Notes under the pieces: generated by a model
The model's input: only the letters and a program-made list of their open reading frames with translations
The model's database searches: none
What the model was told of the DNA's origin: nothing
Made by a program: the position numbers and the translations under genes
From: Phycisphaerales bacterium UBA5793
GTDB lineage: Bacteria > Planctomycetota > Phycisphaerae > Phycisphaerales > UBA5793
Direction of reading: 5' to 3'
DNA length: 64,000 nt
Assembly: GCA_002418285.1 (NCBI GenBank)
Contig: DIDT01000034.1
Location: 1-64,000 of the forward strand
In this document: positions 44,584-53,482 of the stretch, piece after piece
Position numbering within the stretch: position 1 is the first letter of the stretch
Layout: each line of letters begins with the position of its first letter

Positions 44584-45888
44584 ATGATGATGGAGATTCC
44601 CTTTCAGAATCGCGCCGCGATCGAATCGCACCAACTCGAGCGGCTCAGGTTGCTCATTGGCGCGATTGGGAACGTCAATCCATTCTGGTTGCCTCGATTG
44701 AAATCGGCGGGGATCGATCGACAGATCGACTCGCTCAGTGAATTCGCCTCGCGCCTGTCACTGCTGAGCAAGGCCGACCTCGCGGCAGACCAGTATGCGC
44801 ATCCTCCTCACGGCAGCAATCTCACGTACCCGGTACACCAGTACGTCCATCTGCATCAGACGAGTTCGACGACGGGTGAACCGCTGCGCTGGCTGGACAC
44901 GGCCGAAGATTGGAGCTGGCTGCTTGATGGTTGGCAGGTGATCTACGAGGCTGCCGGTATCGGCGCTGACGATCGCGTGTTCTTCCCGTTCTCATTCGGT
45001 CCCTTCATCGGGTTCTGGATGGCGTGGGATGCCGCGGCGCGGATGGGCTGCCTGTGCATTTCCGGCGGCTCAATGAACACGGCGACCCGACTGCGTGCGA
45101 TTCTGGCGAACGAAGTGACGGCGATCTGCTGCACCCCCACCTACGCCATTCGCCTCGGCCAGGCAGCGCGAGATGAGGGTATCAGCATGGAGGACGCAGC
45201 GGTTCGGCGGATCATCGTCGCCGGCGAGCCCGGTGGAAGCGTTCCCGCGATCCGAAAGCGGCTCGAGCAGCTGTGGCCGACGGCGCGAGTTTTTGATCAT
45301 CACGGCATGACCGAGGTCGGGCCGGTGACATTCGAGTGTCCACATCGGTCCGGTGTGCTGCACGTGAACGAAGGCATGTATCTTTGCGAAGTCATCGATC
45401 CCGCGACGGGCGTGGTCCAGTCGACCAACGCCGGCGTCGAAGGCGAACTGGTCATTACCACTCTGGGGCGCTGTGGTTCCCCGGTGCTGCGCTATCGAAC
45501 AGGGGACATCGTTCGTTGCGAACCGGATGGCCCGTGCACCTGCGGCCGAGTCACGATGCGGTTTGATGGGGGGATCGTCGGTCGGGTCGATGACATGGTC
45601 GTCGTGCGCGGCACGAACCTCTATCCGAGCGCCCTCGATGCGATCATTGGTGAGTTTGCAGATATCGTGGAGTACCGGGCGGAGGTCGGCCGACGGGCTG
45701 GCATGATCGAACTTGCGCTGCTCATCGAGCCGAGTGCGCAGGTCAGTGATCCCCTGGCGCTGTGCCAGCGCGTCGAGCAGACAATCCGCGATGCCTGGAA
45801 CCTGCGCGTACCGGTACGAGCGGCCCAGATTGACGAGCTGCCACGCTTCGAACTCAAGGCCCGGCGGTGGGTGCACCTGAACGACTGA
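44584..45888 (+). CDS. PaaK-like phenylacetate/aryl-CoA ligase
   Basis: 434 residues, full length for the family; ATG at 44584 is one of three consecutive ATGs. The N-terminal dimerisation arm (NRAAIESHQLERLRLLIG) resembles PaaK, then the P-loop QTSSTTGEPLRW, substrate-pocket segment PFSFGPFIGFWMAWDAAARMG, HHGMTEVGPVTFECP, LRYRTGDIVRC and CTCGRV. It activates an aromatic or other carboxylic acid as the acyl-AMP and joins it to CoA or a carrier. No carrier protein gene is visible nearby. With the thioesterase, chorismate-lyase-like protein and flavoprotein it points to an aromatic pathway. Confidence 0.82.
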   Translation: MMMEIPFQNRAAIESHQLERLRLLIGAIGNVNPFWLPRLKSAGIDRQIDSLSEFASRLSLLSKADLAADQYAHPPHGSNLTYPVHQYVHLHQTSSTTGEPLRWLDTAEDWSWLLDGWQVIYEAAGIGADDRVFFPFSFGPFIGFWMAWDAAARMGCLCISGGSMNTATRLRAILANEVTAICCTPTYAIRLGQAARDEGISMEDAAVRRIIVAGEPGGSVPAIRKRLEQLWPTARVFDHHGMTEVGPVTFECPHRSGVLHVNEGMYLCEVIDPATGVVQSTNAGVEGELVITTLGRCGSPVLRYRTGDIVRCEPDGPCTCGRVTMRFDGGIVGRVDDMVVVRGTNLYPSALDAIIGEFADIVEYRAEVGRRAGMIELALLIEPSAQVSDPLALCQRVEQTIRDAWNLRVPVRAAQIDELPRFELKARRWVHLND

Positions 45889-46043
45889 CATTGCCGGACC
45901 TGTGAGTATTCTTTGATCGCAACCGATTAGAGCCGCAGTGATAGAAGCGATGCCGTCGGATGGAGTCTGCGGCGATTGCAGCAACTGTCTCCTACCATCC
46001 ACCGCATGTTTGTCCCGCCGGTCATGCACAGGACGTCGCATTC

Positions 46044-46613
46044 ATGACGCCTCTCGTTCATCGCGTCGCCGATCTGATGTTCCCCCTGGAGGAGTTCTAC
46101 TCCGATCGTGGCGACATGGTGCCTCAAGTCGAGGCCATAGACGGATCCGAAGTGCCCGCACCCTACCGAGAGCTGCTGGTGCACGAGCGCGATATGACCT
46201 CAACGCTCGGCGAGTATTACGGTCAGAACATTGCTTTGCGACTACTCGAGGTCCGGCGCGATGGGGACTGGCTGCGCCGGCAGGTGGTGCTTCTGACTGC
46301 GGTTGACAATCAGCCCATCGAGTACGGCGCTATCCGGATTGATCTCAGTGCTTTTGACCTCGCGGCGGTGCGCAAAATCGTTGAATGTCGCCAGCCACTT
46401 GGATCGATCCTGCACGCGTGTGGCGTCGAGCACATCTGCCGACCGTCGGCGTACTTTCGTTTTCAAAGCGACCTAGCGACGCGAGTCGCGTTTGGCCTCC
46501 CGGGCCCCACAATGCTCTACGGTCGCCACAGCGTGACCTATGACGGCAATGGCGGCACGCTGGCCGAGGTCGTCGAAATACTCCCTCCCATTGAGAAGTG
46601 TCAATCTGCATGA
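46044..46613 (+). CDS. Chorismate-lyase-like protein
   Basis: 189 residues; ATG at 46044 (AGGA upstream) is preferred to the GTG/ATG near 45960 because it aligns with the start of the fold. PAPYRELLVHERDMTSTLGEYYG is like the (V)P..R.LL.H..DMT signature of chorismate pyruvate-lyase-like proteins; EVRRDGDWLRRQVVLLT and EYGAIRIDLSAFD follow. In UbiC the enzyme makes 4-hydroxybenzoate from chorismate. The catalytic Arg/Glu set cannot be checked from a motif alone, so enzymatic function is probable but unproven. Its stop overlaps the next ATG (ATGA). Confidence 0.6.
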   Translation: MTPLVHRVADLMFPLEEFYSDRGDMVPQVEAIDGSEVPAPYRELLVHERDMTSTLGEYYGQNIALRLLEVRRDGDWLRRQVVLLTAVDNQPIEYGAIRIDLSAFDLAAVRKIVECRQPLGSILHACGVEHICRPSAYFRFQSDLATRVAFGLPGPTMLYGRHSVTYDGNGGTLAEVVEILPPIEKCQSA

Positions 46614-47902
46614 GTGCCGAACGAGTCGTAGTGCAATGCGACGTCATCATCGTCGGCGCCGGGCCTGCAGGCTCGGCGGCGGCGGCGGTGCTGGCCGAAC
46701 ACGGCCATCGAGTCATCATGATCGAGCGGCAGCGATTTCCGCGATACCGCGTCGGCGAATCGCTGATCCCCTACTGCTGGTTTCCGCTCAACCGGCTTGG
46801 CCTGATTGAACGGATCGACGCTGCGTCATGTACGATTCGGAAGCACAGTGTGCAGTTCGTGGGACTCGACGGCCAGCAGACCACACCTTTCTACTTTGCC
46901 ACGCACACTAAACACGACTGCGCCCGCACGTGGCAGGTGGCGCGCAGTGAGTTTGATCAACTGCTCGTCGACAACGCGACCGAGAAGGACGCGGAGGTTC
47001 GCTTTGGAATCAACGCACGAGGCTTGCTGCGCGAGGGCGATACAACCGTCGGTGTGGCGGGAGTTGACGAATCCGGACGACCCATCGAGTTCCGGGCGCC
47101 GATGACCATCGACGCCACCGGCCGCGATTCGTTTGCGATCAACCAGCAAGGCTGGCGCATCGACGATCCGCAACTTCGCAAGATTGCCCTTTGGACCTAC
47201 TTCAAAGGCGGCAAGCGCGACGCCGGAATTGATGAGGGCGCCACAACGGTTGCCTACTTGCCCGAGAAGGGTTGGTTCTGGTACATTCCGTTGCCGGACG
47301 ACACAGTCAGCGTCGGCATTGTCTGCGAACGTGAGTATCTCTATCGAGAGCTTGGCCTTGATCCGCGCGCCATGTTTGAGCGCGAAGCGAAGATCCAACC
47401 CTGGATTCATGAGCACCTGCGAGGGGCGAAGCAGATCGGTGAGTTTCGTGTAACGGGGGACTACTCGTATCGCTCGAAGTACTGCGCCTCGGATGGTCTG
47501 GTGCTGGCGGGCGATGCATTCGGCTTTCTCGATCCGGTCTTCTCATCGGGCGTCTTCCTGGCGCTGTACACCGGTGTCCTCGCGGGTGACGAGGTGCATG
47601 CGGCTTTGACCGCCGGCGACGTGTCGGCCGCCCGATTCACGGAATACGGCGACAAGTTTCGCAACGCCATCGAAGCCATGCGACGCCTCGTCTACGCTTT
47701 CTATGACACCGAGTTCAGTTTCGGCACGTTCCTCAAGGCGCATCCCGAGTTTCGCAGCGATCTGACGGACTGCCTGATCGGCAATGTGGATAAGAATCTT
47801 GATCCGCTGTTCGAGGCAGCATCGGAATTCGCAAGCATCCCGGCGGCCCTGCCGCATGGCGGCCCGCTCACGCAGGCTGTCAGTGGAGCCGAACCTCGCT
47901 GA
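46610..47902 (+). CDS. FAD-dependent oxidoreductase, halogenase/geranylgeranyl-reductase-like
   Basis: 430 residues, ATG at 46610 overlapping the previous stop. Features: FAD-binding GAGPAGSAAAAVLAEHG, IMIERQRFPRYRVGESLIPY (the PRYRVGESL motif of flavin-dependent halogenase and related reductase groups), WFWYIPLPDDTVSVGIV, and GDAFGFLDPVFSSGVFLAL for the second FAD contact. In flavin halogenases a lysine and WxWxIP motif are diagnostic. GWFWYIPLP is the match, but the lysine cannot be placed with certainty. It probably oxidises, reduces or halogenates the aromatic product made by the neighbouring genes. Confidence 0.8.
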   Translation: MSAERVVVQCDVIIVGAGPAGSAAAAVLAEHGHRVIMIERQRFPRYRVGESLIPYCWFPLNRLGLIERIDAASCTIRKHSVQFVGLDGQQTTPFYFATHTKHDCARTWQVARSEFDQLLVDNATEKDAEVRFGINARGLLREGDTTVGVAGVDESGRPIEFRAPMTIDATGRDSFAINQQGWRIDDPQLRKIALWTYFKGGKRDAGIDEGATTVAYLPEKGWFWYIPLPDDTVSVGIVCEREYLYRELGLDPRAMFEREAKIQPWIHEHLRGAKQIGEFRVTGDYSYRSKYCASDGLVLAGDAFGFLDPVFSSGVFLALYTGVLAGDEVHAALTAGDVSAARFTEYGDKFRNAIEAMRRLVYAFYDTEFSFGTFLKAHPEFRSDLTDCLIGNVDKNLDPLFEAASEFASIPAALPHGGPLTQAVSGAEPR

Positions 47903-47962
47903 GGTGATACGCTTGCATGGCGTCTCGCCTTTCCAATGCGGTCGTCACGGTAGGATGATTCA

Positions 47963-48667
47963 GTGAATGCAGAGCAGCCGCTGTTGCGGGCGATCAACAT
48001 CTCGAAACGGTACGAGGGGCCTGTGGGCGGCCAACCGGTCGCTGTTCTGACCGATGTTTCGCTTCAGCTGAGTCACGGCGAGTCAGTAGCGATCGTCGGA
48101 CCATCGGGTTCGGGCAAGAGCACGCTGCTCAATATCCTCGGCACCCTCGATGAGCCCACGACTGGCGAGGTGTGGTGCGACGACAAACGGATCGACAATC
48201 TGGGTCCGAAGCAGAGCGCTGCGTTTCGCCGCGATCGACTCGGATTCATCTTCCAAATGCATCATCTCATGCCCCAATGTACGGCGATCGAGAATGTGCT
48301 CATACCCACTCTGGCGAAAGAGGGTCGCGGACGAGCGATGTATCAGCGGGCCGAGGAACTGCTCAAGAGTGTCGGGCTCGGCGATCGATTGCACCACATG
48401 CCCGGGCAACTTTCCGGCGGCGAATGTCAGCGGGTCGCCGTCGTGCGAGCGCTCATCAATGAACCGGCCGTGATTCTCGCGGATGAACCAACCGGTTCCC
48501 TCGATGCGAATGCGGCAGGTGACGTGTGGTCGATCCTCTCCAATTTGAGTCGAGACCGGGGCGTGGCGACGATCGCAGTGACGCACGCCCGACACCTGGC
48601 GGAGCGGATGGACCGCGTACTCGAACTGCACACCGGGTCGCTCACCGTGCAGGGTGCGGCGTCATGA
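47963..48667 (+). CDS. ABC transporter ATP-binding protein, LolD/MacB-type
   Basis: 234 residues with GTG start at 47963. Walker A GPSGSGKSTLL, Q-loop FQMHHLMPQCTAIENVLIP, signature LSGGECQRVAVVRAL and Walker B VILADEPTGSLD are all intact. The LolD/MacB subgroup (FQMHHLMPQ, PTGSLD) drives MacB- or LolCDE-type permeases that act on lipoproteins, peptides or antibiotics at the periplasmic face. Stop and the next start overlap by ATGA, so it pairs with the large permease at 48664. Confidence 0.92.
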   Translation: MNAEQPLLRAINISKRYEGPVGGQPVAVLTDVSLQLSHGESVAIVGPSGSGKSTLLNILGTLDEPTTGEVWCDDKRIDNLGPKQSAAFRRDRLGFIFQMHHLMPQCTAIENVLIPTLAKEGRGRAMYQRAEELLKSVGLGDRLHHMPGQLSGGECQRVAVVRALINEPAVILADEPTGSLDANAAGDVWSILSNLSRDRGVATIAVTHARHLAERMDRVLELHTGSLTVQGAAS

Positions 48668-51600
48668 CCATCTGGCGACTGGTGTGGCGCAGTCTGCTCT
48701 ACGATCGTCGATCGCTCACCGGGACGCTGCTGGGCGCCATGCTGGCGGCCATGGTACTTGTCGGAGCTTTGATCATCGGCGATTCGGTGCGCTACACACT
48801 GAGACGCCAGGCCGAGATGCGGATCGGATCAATCGACAGCGCCATGATCACCGGCGATCGTCTCGTGCGATCGGCCCTGGCGGGGGAGATGAATGGTGAT
48901 CTCAAGAACGCCTCGCTGGCTCCGGTGCTGCGATTGCAGGGTGTGGCGTCGACGGTGGATCGCACGCACCGAGCGCTCAATGTGGCGTTGATGGGCGTCG
49001 ATGAGCGGTTCTTCGCCATGGCGCCGGTCTCGTCATCTCCAGAACTCAACGCTGGTGAAGCATTGATCAACAAGCGACTAGCAGCTCAGCTGGCGGTCAA
49101 GGCGGGGGACGCCATCGTCATTCGAGTGAACAAGCCCAGCGCGTTGTCGCGCGATCTGACGCTGGCGACGACTGATGATGCGGTGCTGGCGCTGCGCGTC
49201 ACGATCTCGCAGGTGATCGATGATGAACACTTCGGCCGCTTTAGTCTTGCCGCGAACCAAGTTCCGCCGTTCAACGTGTTCGTGCCCGTCGACTGGCTGG
49301 GAGAGCACGCGGAGCAACCCGGAAGAGCGAACATGGTGCTGGCGCGACAGGCACCGGCGTCGCCCGTCGATCTGGATGGTCTCGACGCGGCACTCCGCGC
49401 TCACTGGCAGATCGAAGATCTCGGCTTGAGCACGCGGACGAGCGCCGTGGATAACGCGACGGAGTGGCGATCGAGTCGTGTGTTTATTGATCAGGAACTC
49501 GCCTGGGCGGCAGCCGCTTCGGATCCCGATACAGTGGGTGTGTTGACGTATTTCGTCAACGAGATTCGACATGACGAGCATGCCACGCCGTATTCCACGG
49601 TGACTGGGATCGGACCGCTCGAATCGACCGCCGAGCTTCCTGGGCCATGGCAGGCCGTCATACCGCATGATCTCGGCGACGATGAAATCATCATCACCCG
49701 ATGGTTGGCTGACGACCTGAATGCAACCGTTGGCGATCGCATCGACGTCAAGTACTTCGTGCTCGAATCGGGCCGCCAGCTTCGTGAGAGTTCCGCCGAG
49801 TTCCTGGTGCGCGACATTGTGGAGCAGGTTGGCCCGGCGGCTGATGAGCATCTGATGCCGGACATTCCCGGCCTGAGCGACAGCGCCACCTGTCGCGACT
49901 GGAATCCCGGGATCCCCATCAATCTCGATCGCATTCGCGACAAGGACGAGACGTACTGGGATGAACATCGCGGCACACCGAAGGCTTTCATCAGTCTTGA
50001 CGCAGCGCAGAATCTGTGGGCGAACCGATTTGGCAGGCTGACCGCGTTGCGCGTGCCGGATCGCGAGACAGTGCTGCTCACTCCTGATTCAGTTCTTCAG
50101 CGCATGTGGCCGCAAGACTTCGGCCTGACGTTTCAACCGGTGCGCGGCCCGGCGCTGGCGGCGGCCACCCCAACCACCGATTTCGGCGGGCTCTTCATTG
50201 GCCTGAGTCTGTTTCTGATTGTCTCCGCGCTGCTTCTCACAGGGATGCTCTTCGCCTTCACGGTGAACCAGCGTCGCAGGCAAGTGGGAACCCTGCTCGC
50301 CGTTGGCTGGGGCGAGTGGTCGGTGCGAGGCTGGCTGCTGCGCGAGGCGGTGATTGTCGCACTGATCGGTTCTGCTGTCGGGTCGGTGCTTGCAATCGGC
50401 TACAGCGCCGTGCTGCTGGCGGCATTGAAGTCGATCTGGCAGGGTGCGGTGGCGTCGGCCGCGCTTGAACTGCACATCAGCGTGATGTCGATCGGGATGG
50501 GCGCCGCCATCTCATTCATGGCGGCGATGACATCGATGCATTTTGCCGCCCGTCGACTGCTCAAGCAACGAGCCGTACAACTGCTCTCAGGCGAGTCAGG
50601 TGATGACTCGGCGAGACTTGCTACGACCGGAAGGCGGCGCTGGCTGCTGCCCCTGGTCACGCTCGCCTGCCTGGCGTCAGGTGCCGGATGTATCGCGTGG
50701 GGCGGGGTGGGTGATCAGGGCACGGCCATTGCCGCGTTCTTCTCATCGGGATCGCTGCTGCTCATCGCCGGCATTCTCGCATCGCGATGGGGATTGACCC
50801 GAGTGATCATGAAACCAGCCGATGACCGTTTTTCCTCGACTCTTCTTGCATTGCGCAGTGCGGCCCGCAGACCGGGTCGATCCACGGCGGCCATCGCATT
50901 GCTCGCTTGCGGCTGCTTCCTCGTTGTGGCGGTGGGAATGAATCGGCTGCAGTCACCCACTGATGCAGGGCGCGATTCGGGAACGGGTGGATTCGCCTTG
51001 ATCGGCGAGTCGTCCATTCCACTGCTGGCCGATCTCAACTCACCAGCAGCCCGGGCGGCGGCGAACCTGGATGAGACGCTGTTCAAGGATGTGTCCGTTG
51101 TTCAACTGCGCGTGCGCGATGGGGATGAAGCGAGTTGTCTGAATCTGAATCGGGCTCAGCAGCCGCGCGTGCTGGGCGTGAATCCCAGAGAACTCGCCCG
51201 CCGGCTCGCCATGCGCTTCGGCTCGACGGTCAACAAGACCCGAGTGGGTAGTGCATGGGAATTCCTGCTGGAGCCTGACCGCGACAAAGATGTGATTCCG
51301 GCAATCGTCGATCAGGCATCGATGATGTGGGCGATGCATCGCGCTCTGGGAGATACCGTCGAGTATCAGGATGATCAGGGTCAGCGCGTGCGTCTGCGCC
51401 TCATTGCCACTCTGACCAATTCGATTCTCCAGGGCAACCTCATTATCAGTGAGACGGACTTCGAGAAGTACTTCCCCTCCGAGGCCGGCCATCGCATGCT
51501 GCTCATCGATGCTCCACCGGACAAGGCAGATGCAGTTGGGCAGGCGCTATCGCGCGCGTTCGAGGACATCGGCCTCCAGATTATTCCTGCGGCGCAGCGA

Positions 51601-52008
51601 CTCGCGGACTTCAACGCCGTGCAGAACACCTACATGGCGGTATTCCAGGTGCTGGGCGGCCTGGGTTTGATCGTCGGCACTGCCGGGCTGGGAATGGTGC
51701 TCGTTCGCAATGTCAGCGAAAGGCGCGGCGAACTGGCCCTGCTCATCGCCATCGGCTTCACACAGCGTGATCTGAGGCGGCTGCTCCTCATCGAACACGC
51801 CATGCTGCTGGCTCTGGGTGTGGCTGTGGGGGTCGCGGCAGCGTTGCCTGCGGTGTGGCCGGCAATTCGACAGTCTGCATCAGGATCGACCGCAGGCATC
51901 ACGGTGGTCATCGTGGCGTTGATTGCGCTCTCTGGCCTGATGTGGGTGCTGCTTGCCACACATTGGGCGACGCGCGGCAGGCTGATCGAGTCGCTGCGAT
52001 ACGAGTAG
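48664..52008 (+). CDS. FtsX/MacB-type permease, 1114 residues
   Basis: ATG at 48664 overlaps the ATPase stop. An N-terminal helix (TGTLLGAMLAAMVLVGALIIGDSV) is followed by a large periplasmic domain of about 450 residues. Then come three clustered helices (FGGLFIGLSLFLIVSALLLTGMLFAF, REAVIVALIGSAVGSVLAIGY, SVMSIGMGAAISFMAAMTSM), further helices near 640-720, a second periplasmic region and a C-terminal FtsX set (GLGLIVGTAGLGMVLVRNVSERRGELALLIAIGF). The two FtsX-type modules in one chain are like large 'duplicated' permeases rather than 400-residue MacB. Likely function: mechanical export or extraction of a lipoprotein, lipid or small product. Confidence 0.85.
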   Translation: MTIWRLVWRSLLYDRRSLTGTLLGAMLAAMVLVGALIIGDSVRYTLRRQAEMRIGSIDSAMITGDRLVRSALAGEMNGDLKNASLAPVLRLQGVASTVDRTHRALNVALMGVDERFFAMAPVSSSPELNAGEALINKRLAAQLAVKAGDAIVIRVNKPSALSRDLTLATTDDAVLALRVTISQVIDDEHFGRFSLAANQVPPFNVFVPVDWLGEHAEQPGRANMVLARQAPASPVDLDGLDAALRAHWQIEDLGLSTRTSAVDNATEWRSSRVFIDQELAWAAAASDPDTVGVLTYFVNEIRHDEHATPYSTVTGIGPLESTAELPGPWQAVIPHDLGDDEIIITRWLADDLNATVGDRIDVKYFVLESGRQLRESSAEFLVRDIVEQVGPAADEHLMPDIPGLSDSATCRDWNPGIPINLDRIRDKDETYWDEHRGTPKAFISLDAAQNLWANRFGRLTALRVPDRETVLLTPDSVLQRMWPQDFGLTFQPVRGPALAAATPTTDFGGLFIGLSLFLIVSALLLTGMLFAFTVNQRRRQVGTLLAVGWGEWSVRGWLLREAVIVALIGSAVGSVLAIGYSAVLLAALKSIWQGAVASAALELHISVMSIGMGAAISFMAAMTSMHFAARRLLKQRAVQLLSGESGDDSARLATTGRRRWLLPLVTLACLASGAGCIAWGGVGDQGTAIAAFFSSGSLLLIAGILASRWGLTRVIMKPADDRFSSTLLALRSAARRPGRSTAAIALLACGCFLVVAVGMNRLQSPTDAGRDSGTGGFALIGESSIPLLADLNSPAARAAANLDETLFKDVSVVQLRVRDGDEASCLNLNRAQQPRVLGVNPRELARRLAMRFGSTVNKTRVGSAWEFLLEPDRDKDVIPAIVDQASMMWAMHRALGDTVEYQDDQGQRVRLRLIATLTNSILQGNLIISETDFEKYFPSEAGHRMLLIDAPPDKADAVGQALSRAFEDIGLQIIPAAQRLADFNAVQNTYMAVFQVLGGLGLIVGTAGLGMVLVRNVSERRGELALLIAIGFTQRDLRRLLLIEHAMLLALGVAVGVAAALPAVWPAIRQSASGSTAGITVVIVALIALSGLMWVLLATHWATRGRLIESLRYE

Positions 52009-52099
52009 CCAATCCATCTGAACCCTGTCTGCATCCGCCGGTAGACCGGAGTGTGTGCGGCTATCCTTGACAGCCCAACCGTCCCATGTGGAGCAATGC

Positions 52100-53404
52100 A
52101 TGAGTCGCCACGTCTTACATTCAATGACGCTCGCTTGTGCGATCATCTCTCAACATGCACACGCCCAGCCACTCAAGCAATGGTCGCAGTGGCGCGGCCC
52201 ACACTTCAATGGTTCATCTGACGCCACGGGTCTTCCTACAACGTGGAGCAAGACGGACAACGTCGCGTGGGCCACGGCACTGCCCGGACAGGGTGCGGCA
52301 ACGCCAAGTGTGGCGGGTAATCAAGTTTTTGTGACGGCATGTGCCGAGGATGGACTCACGCTCATGGCGGTCGCGCTCGACCGGGTGACGGGCAAGATCC
52401 TCTGGCAGCGCCCCAACGGGCCTGGACGCGACTCGCGACAGCGCGGCTACGAAAACACATTTGCCGAGTGCTCGCCGGTTGCTGACGCTGAGTTGGATGT
52501 CGCGTGCTTCCTTTTCGGCAACGGACGACTGGCGGGGTACAACTTCAAGGGCGATGAACTCTGGGCACGCGATCTCATCGAGGAGTTCGGCGAGTTCAAA
52601 AACGACTGGGGCTACGCCTCGAGTCCACTCCTTTACGATGGTCGTATCTACGTGCAGGTCCTGCGCACCGGCGAGTCGTACCTTCTCGCCGTCGAACCCA
52701 AGACGGGTGAAACGATCTGGCGGCATGTGCGCGAAGATGACGCCCGCAGCGAATCGGAGCAGGCGTACACCTCTCCAGTTCCATTTCTCAATGGGGATCG
52801 CAAGGAGATTCTCATCCTCGGCGCCGATTGCCTCACGGCTCACAATCCGGCAACAGGCACGGAGTACTGGCGCTGGTCCGGTCTCAACCCGCGCAAAGCG
52901 CGCAACTACCGCTGCATCACCAACACGCTTGTCGGTAATGACGGCTTCATCTACGTCACCGAGCCGCAGAACAATGCACTTCACGCATTGCAAGTCAAGG
53001 GTGATGAAGTCACAGAGATCTGGACGCTCGATCGACCCACGCCGGACGTAATGACGCCGCTGCTCTACAAAGATCGGCTCTATGTCAGCGACGGGCGGCG
53101 GCGGCGGAAAATGGTGTGTCTGAATCCCATGACCGGCGAGCACATCTGGGAGAGCGATCTCGACACGCACACGTTCATTCGCGCTTCTGCGACTGCGGGC
53201 GACGGGAAGATCTACCTCATCGATGCCGAAGGCTTTGTGGTTATCCTCGAAGCAGGAGATGAATGCAACGTTGTCTCGACGATCGACATGGCTTCCTATC
53301 CCTGCCGCTCCAACATTGTCATCGACAACAACCAACTGCTCATTCGCACGGGCGACAGTCTCTACTGCATCGGCAAGCAAGCCGAAAACGCGCCGCAACC
53401 GTAG
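52100..53404 (+). CDS. PQQ-like beta-propeller protein, 434 residues
   Basis: ATG at 52100 (GTGGAG upstream) begins a signal peptide (MSRHVLHSMTLACAIISQHAHAQ), followed by WSQWRGPHFNGSSDATGLPTTW, an entry typical of secreted planctomycete propellers (WRGP...G.. LPTxWS). Blades: MAVALDRVTGKILWQR, LLAVEPKTGETIWRH, LTAHNPATGTEYWRW, MVCLNPMTGEHIWES. The last blade is LYCIGKQAE. It lies 91 bases after the permease and may be separately transcribed. Confidence 0.8.
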   Translation: MSRHVLHSMTLACAIISQHAHAQPLKQWSQWRGPHFNGSSDATGLPTTWSKTDNVAWATALPGQGAATPSVAGNQVFVTACAEDGLTLMAVALDRVTGKILWQRPNGPGRDSRQRGYENTFAECSPVADAELDVACFLFGNGRLAGYNFKGDELWARDLIEEFGEFKNDWGYASSPLLYDGRIYVQVLRTGESYLLAVEPKTGETIWRHVREDDARSESEQAYTSPVPFLNGDRKEILILGADCLTAHNPATGTEYWRWSGLNPRKARNYRCITNTLVGNDGFIYVTEPQNNALHALQVKGDEVTEIWTLDRPTPDVMTPLLYKDRLYVSDGRRRRKMVCLNPMTGEHIWESDLDTHTFIRASATAGDGKIYLIDAEGFVVILEAGDECNVVSTIDMASYPCRSNIVIDNNQLLIRTGDSLYCIGKQAENAPQP

Positions 53405-53482
53405 GGTCCGCCGCGAAGATTGCGCGGGTCAGGTCGCGAACGTACGCCGCAAGATACCGCGAAACGATTCAGGGAGAACCTC

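Noticed and set aside
40851..47902. Aryl-polyene, ladderane or polyketide cluster
   Set aside because: No ketosynthase, acyl carrier or dehydratase genes are present in the window.
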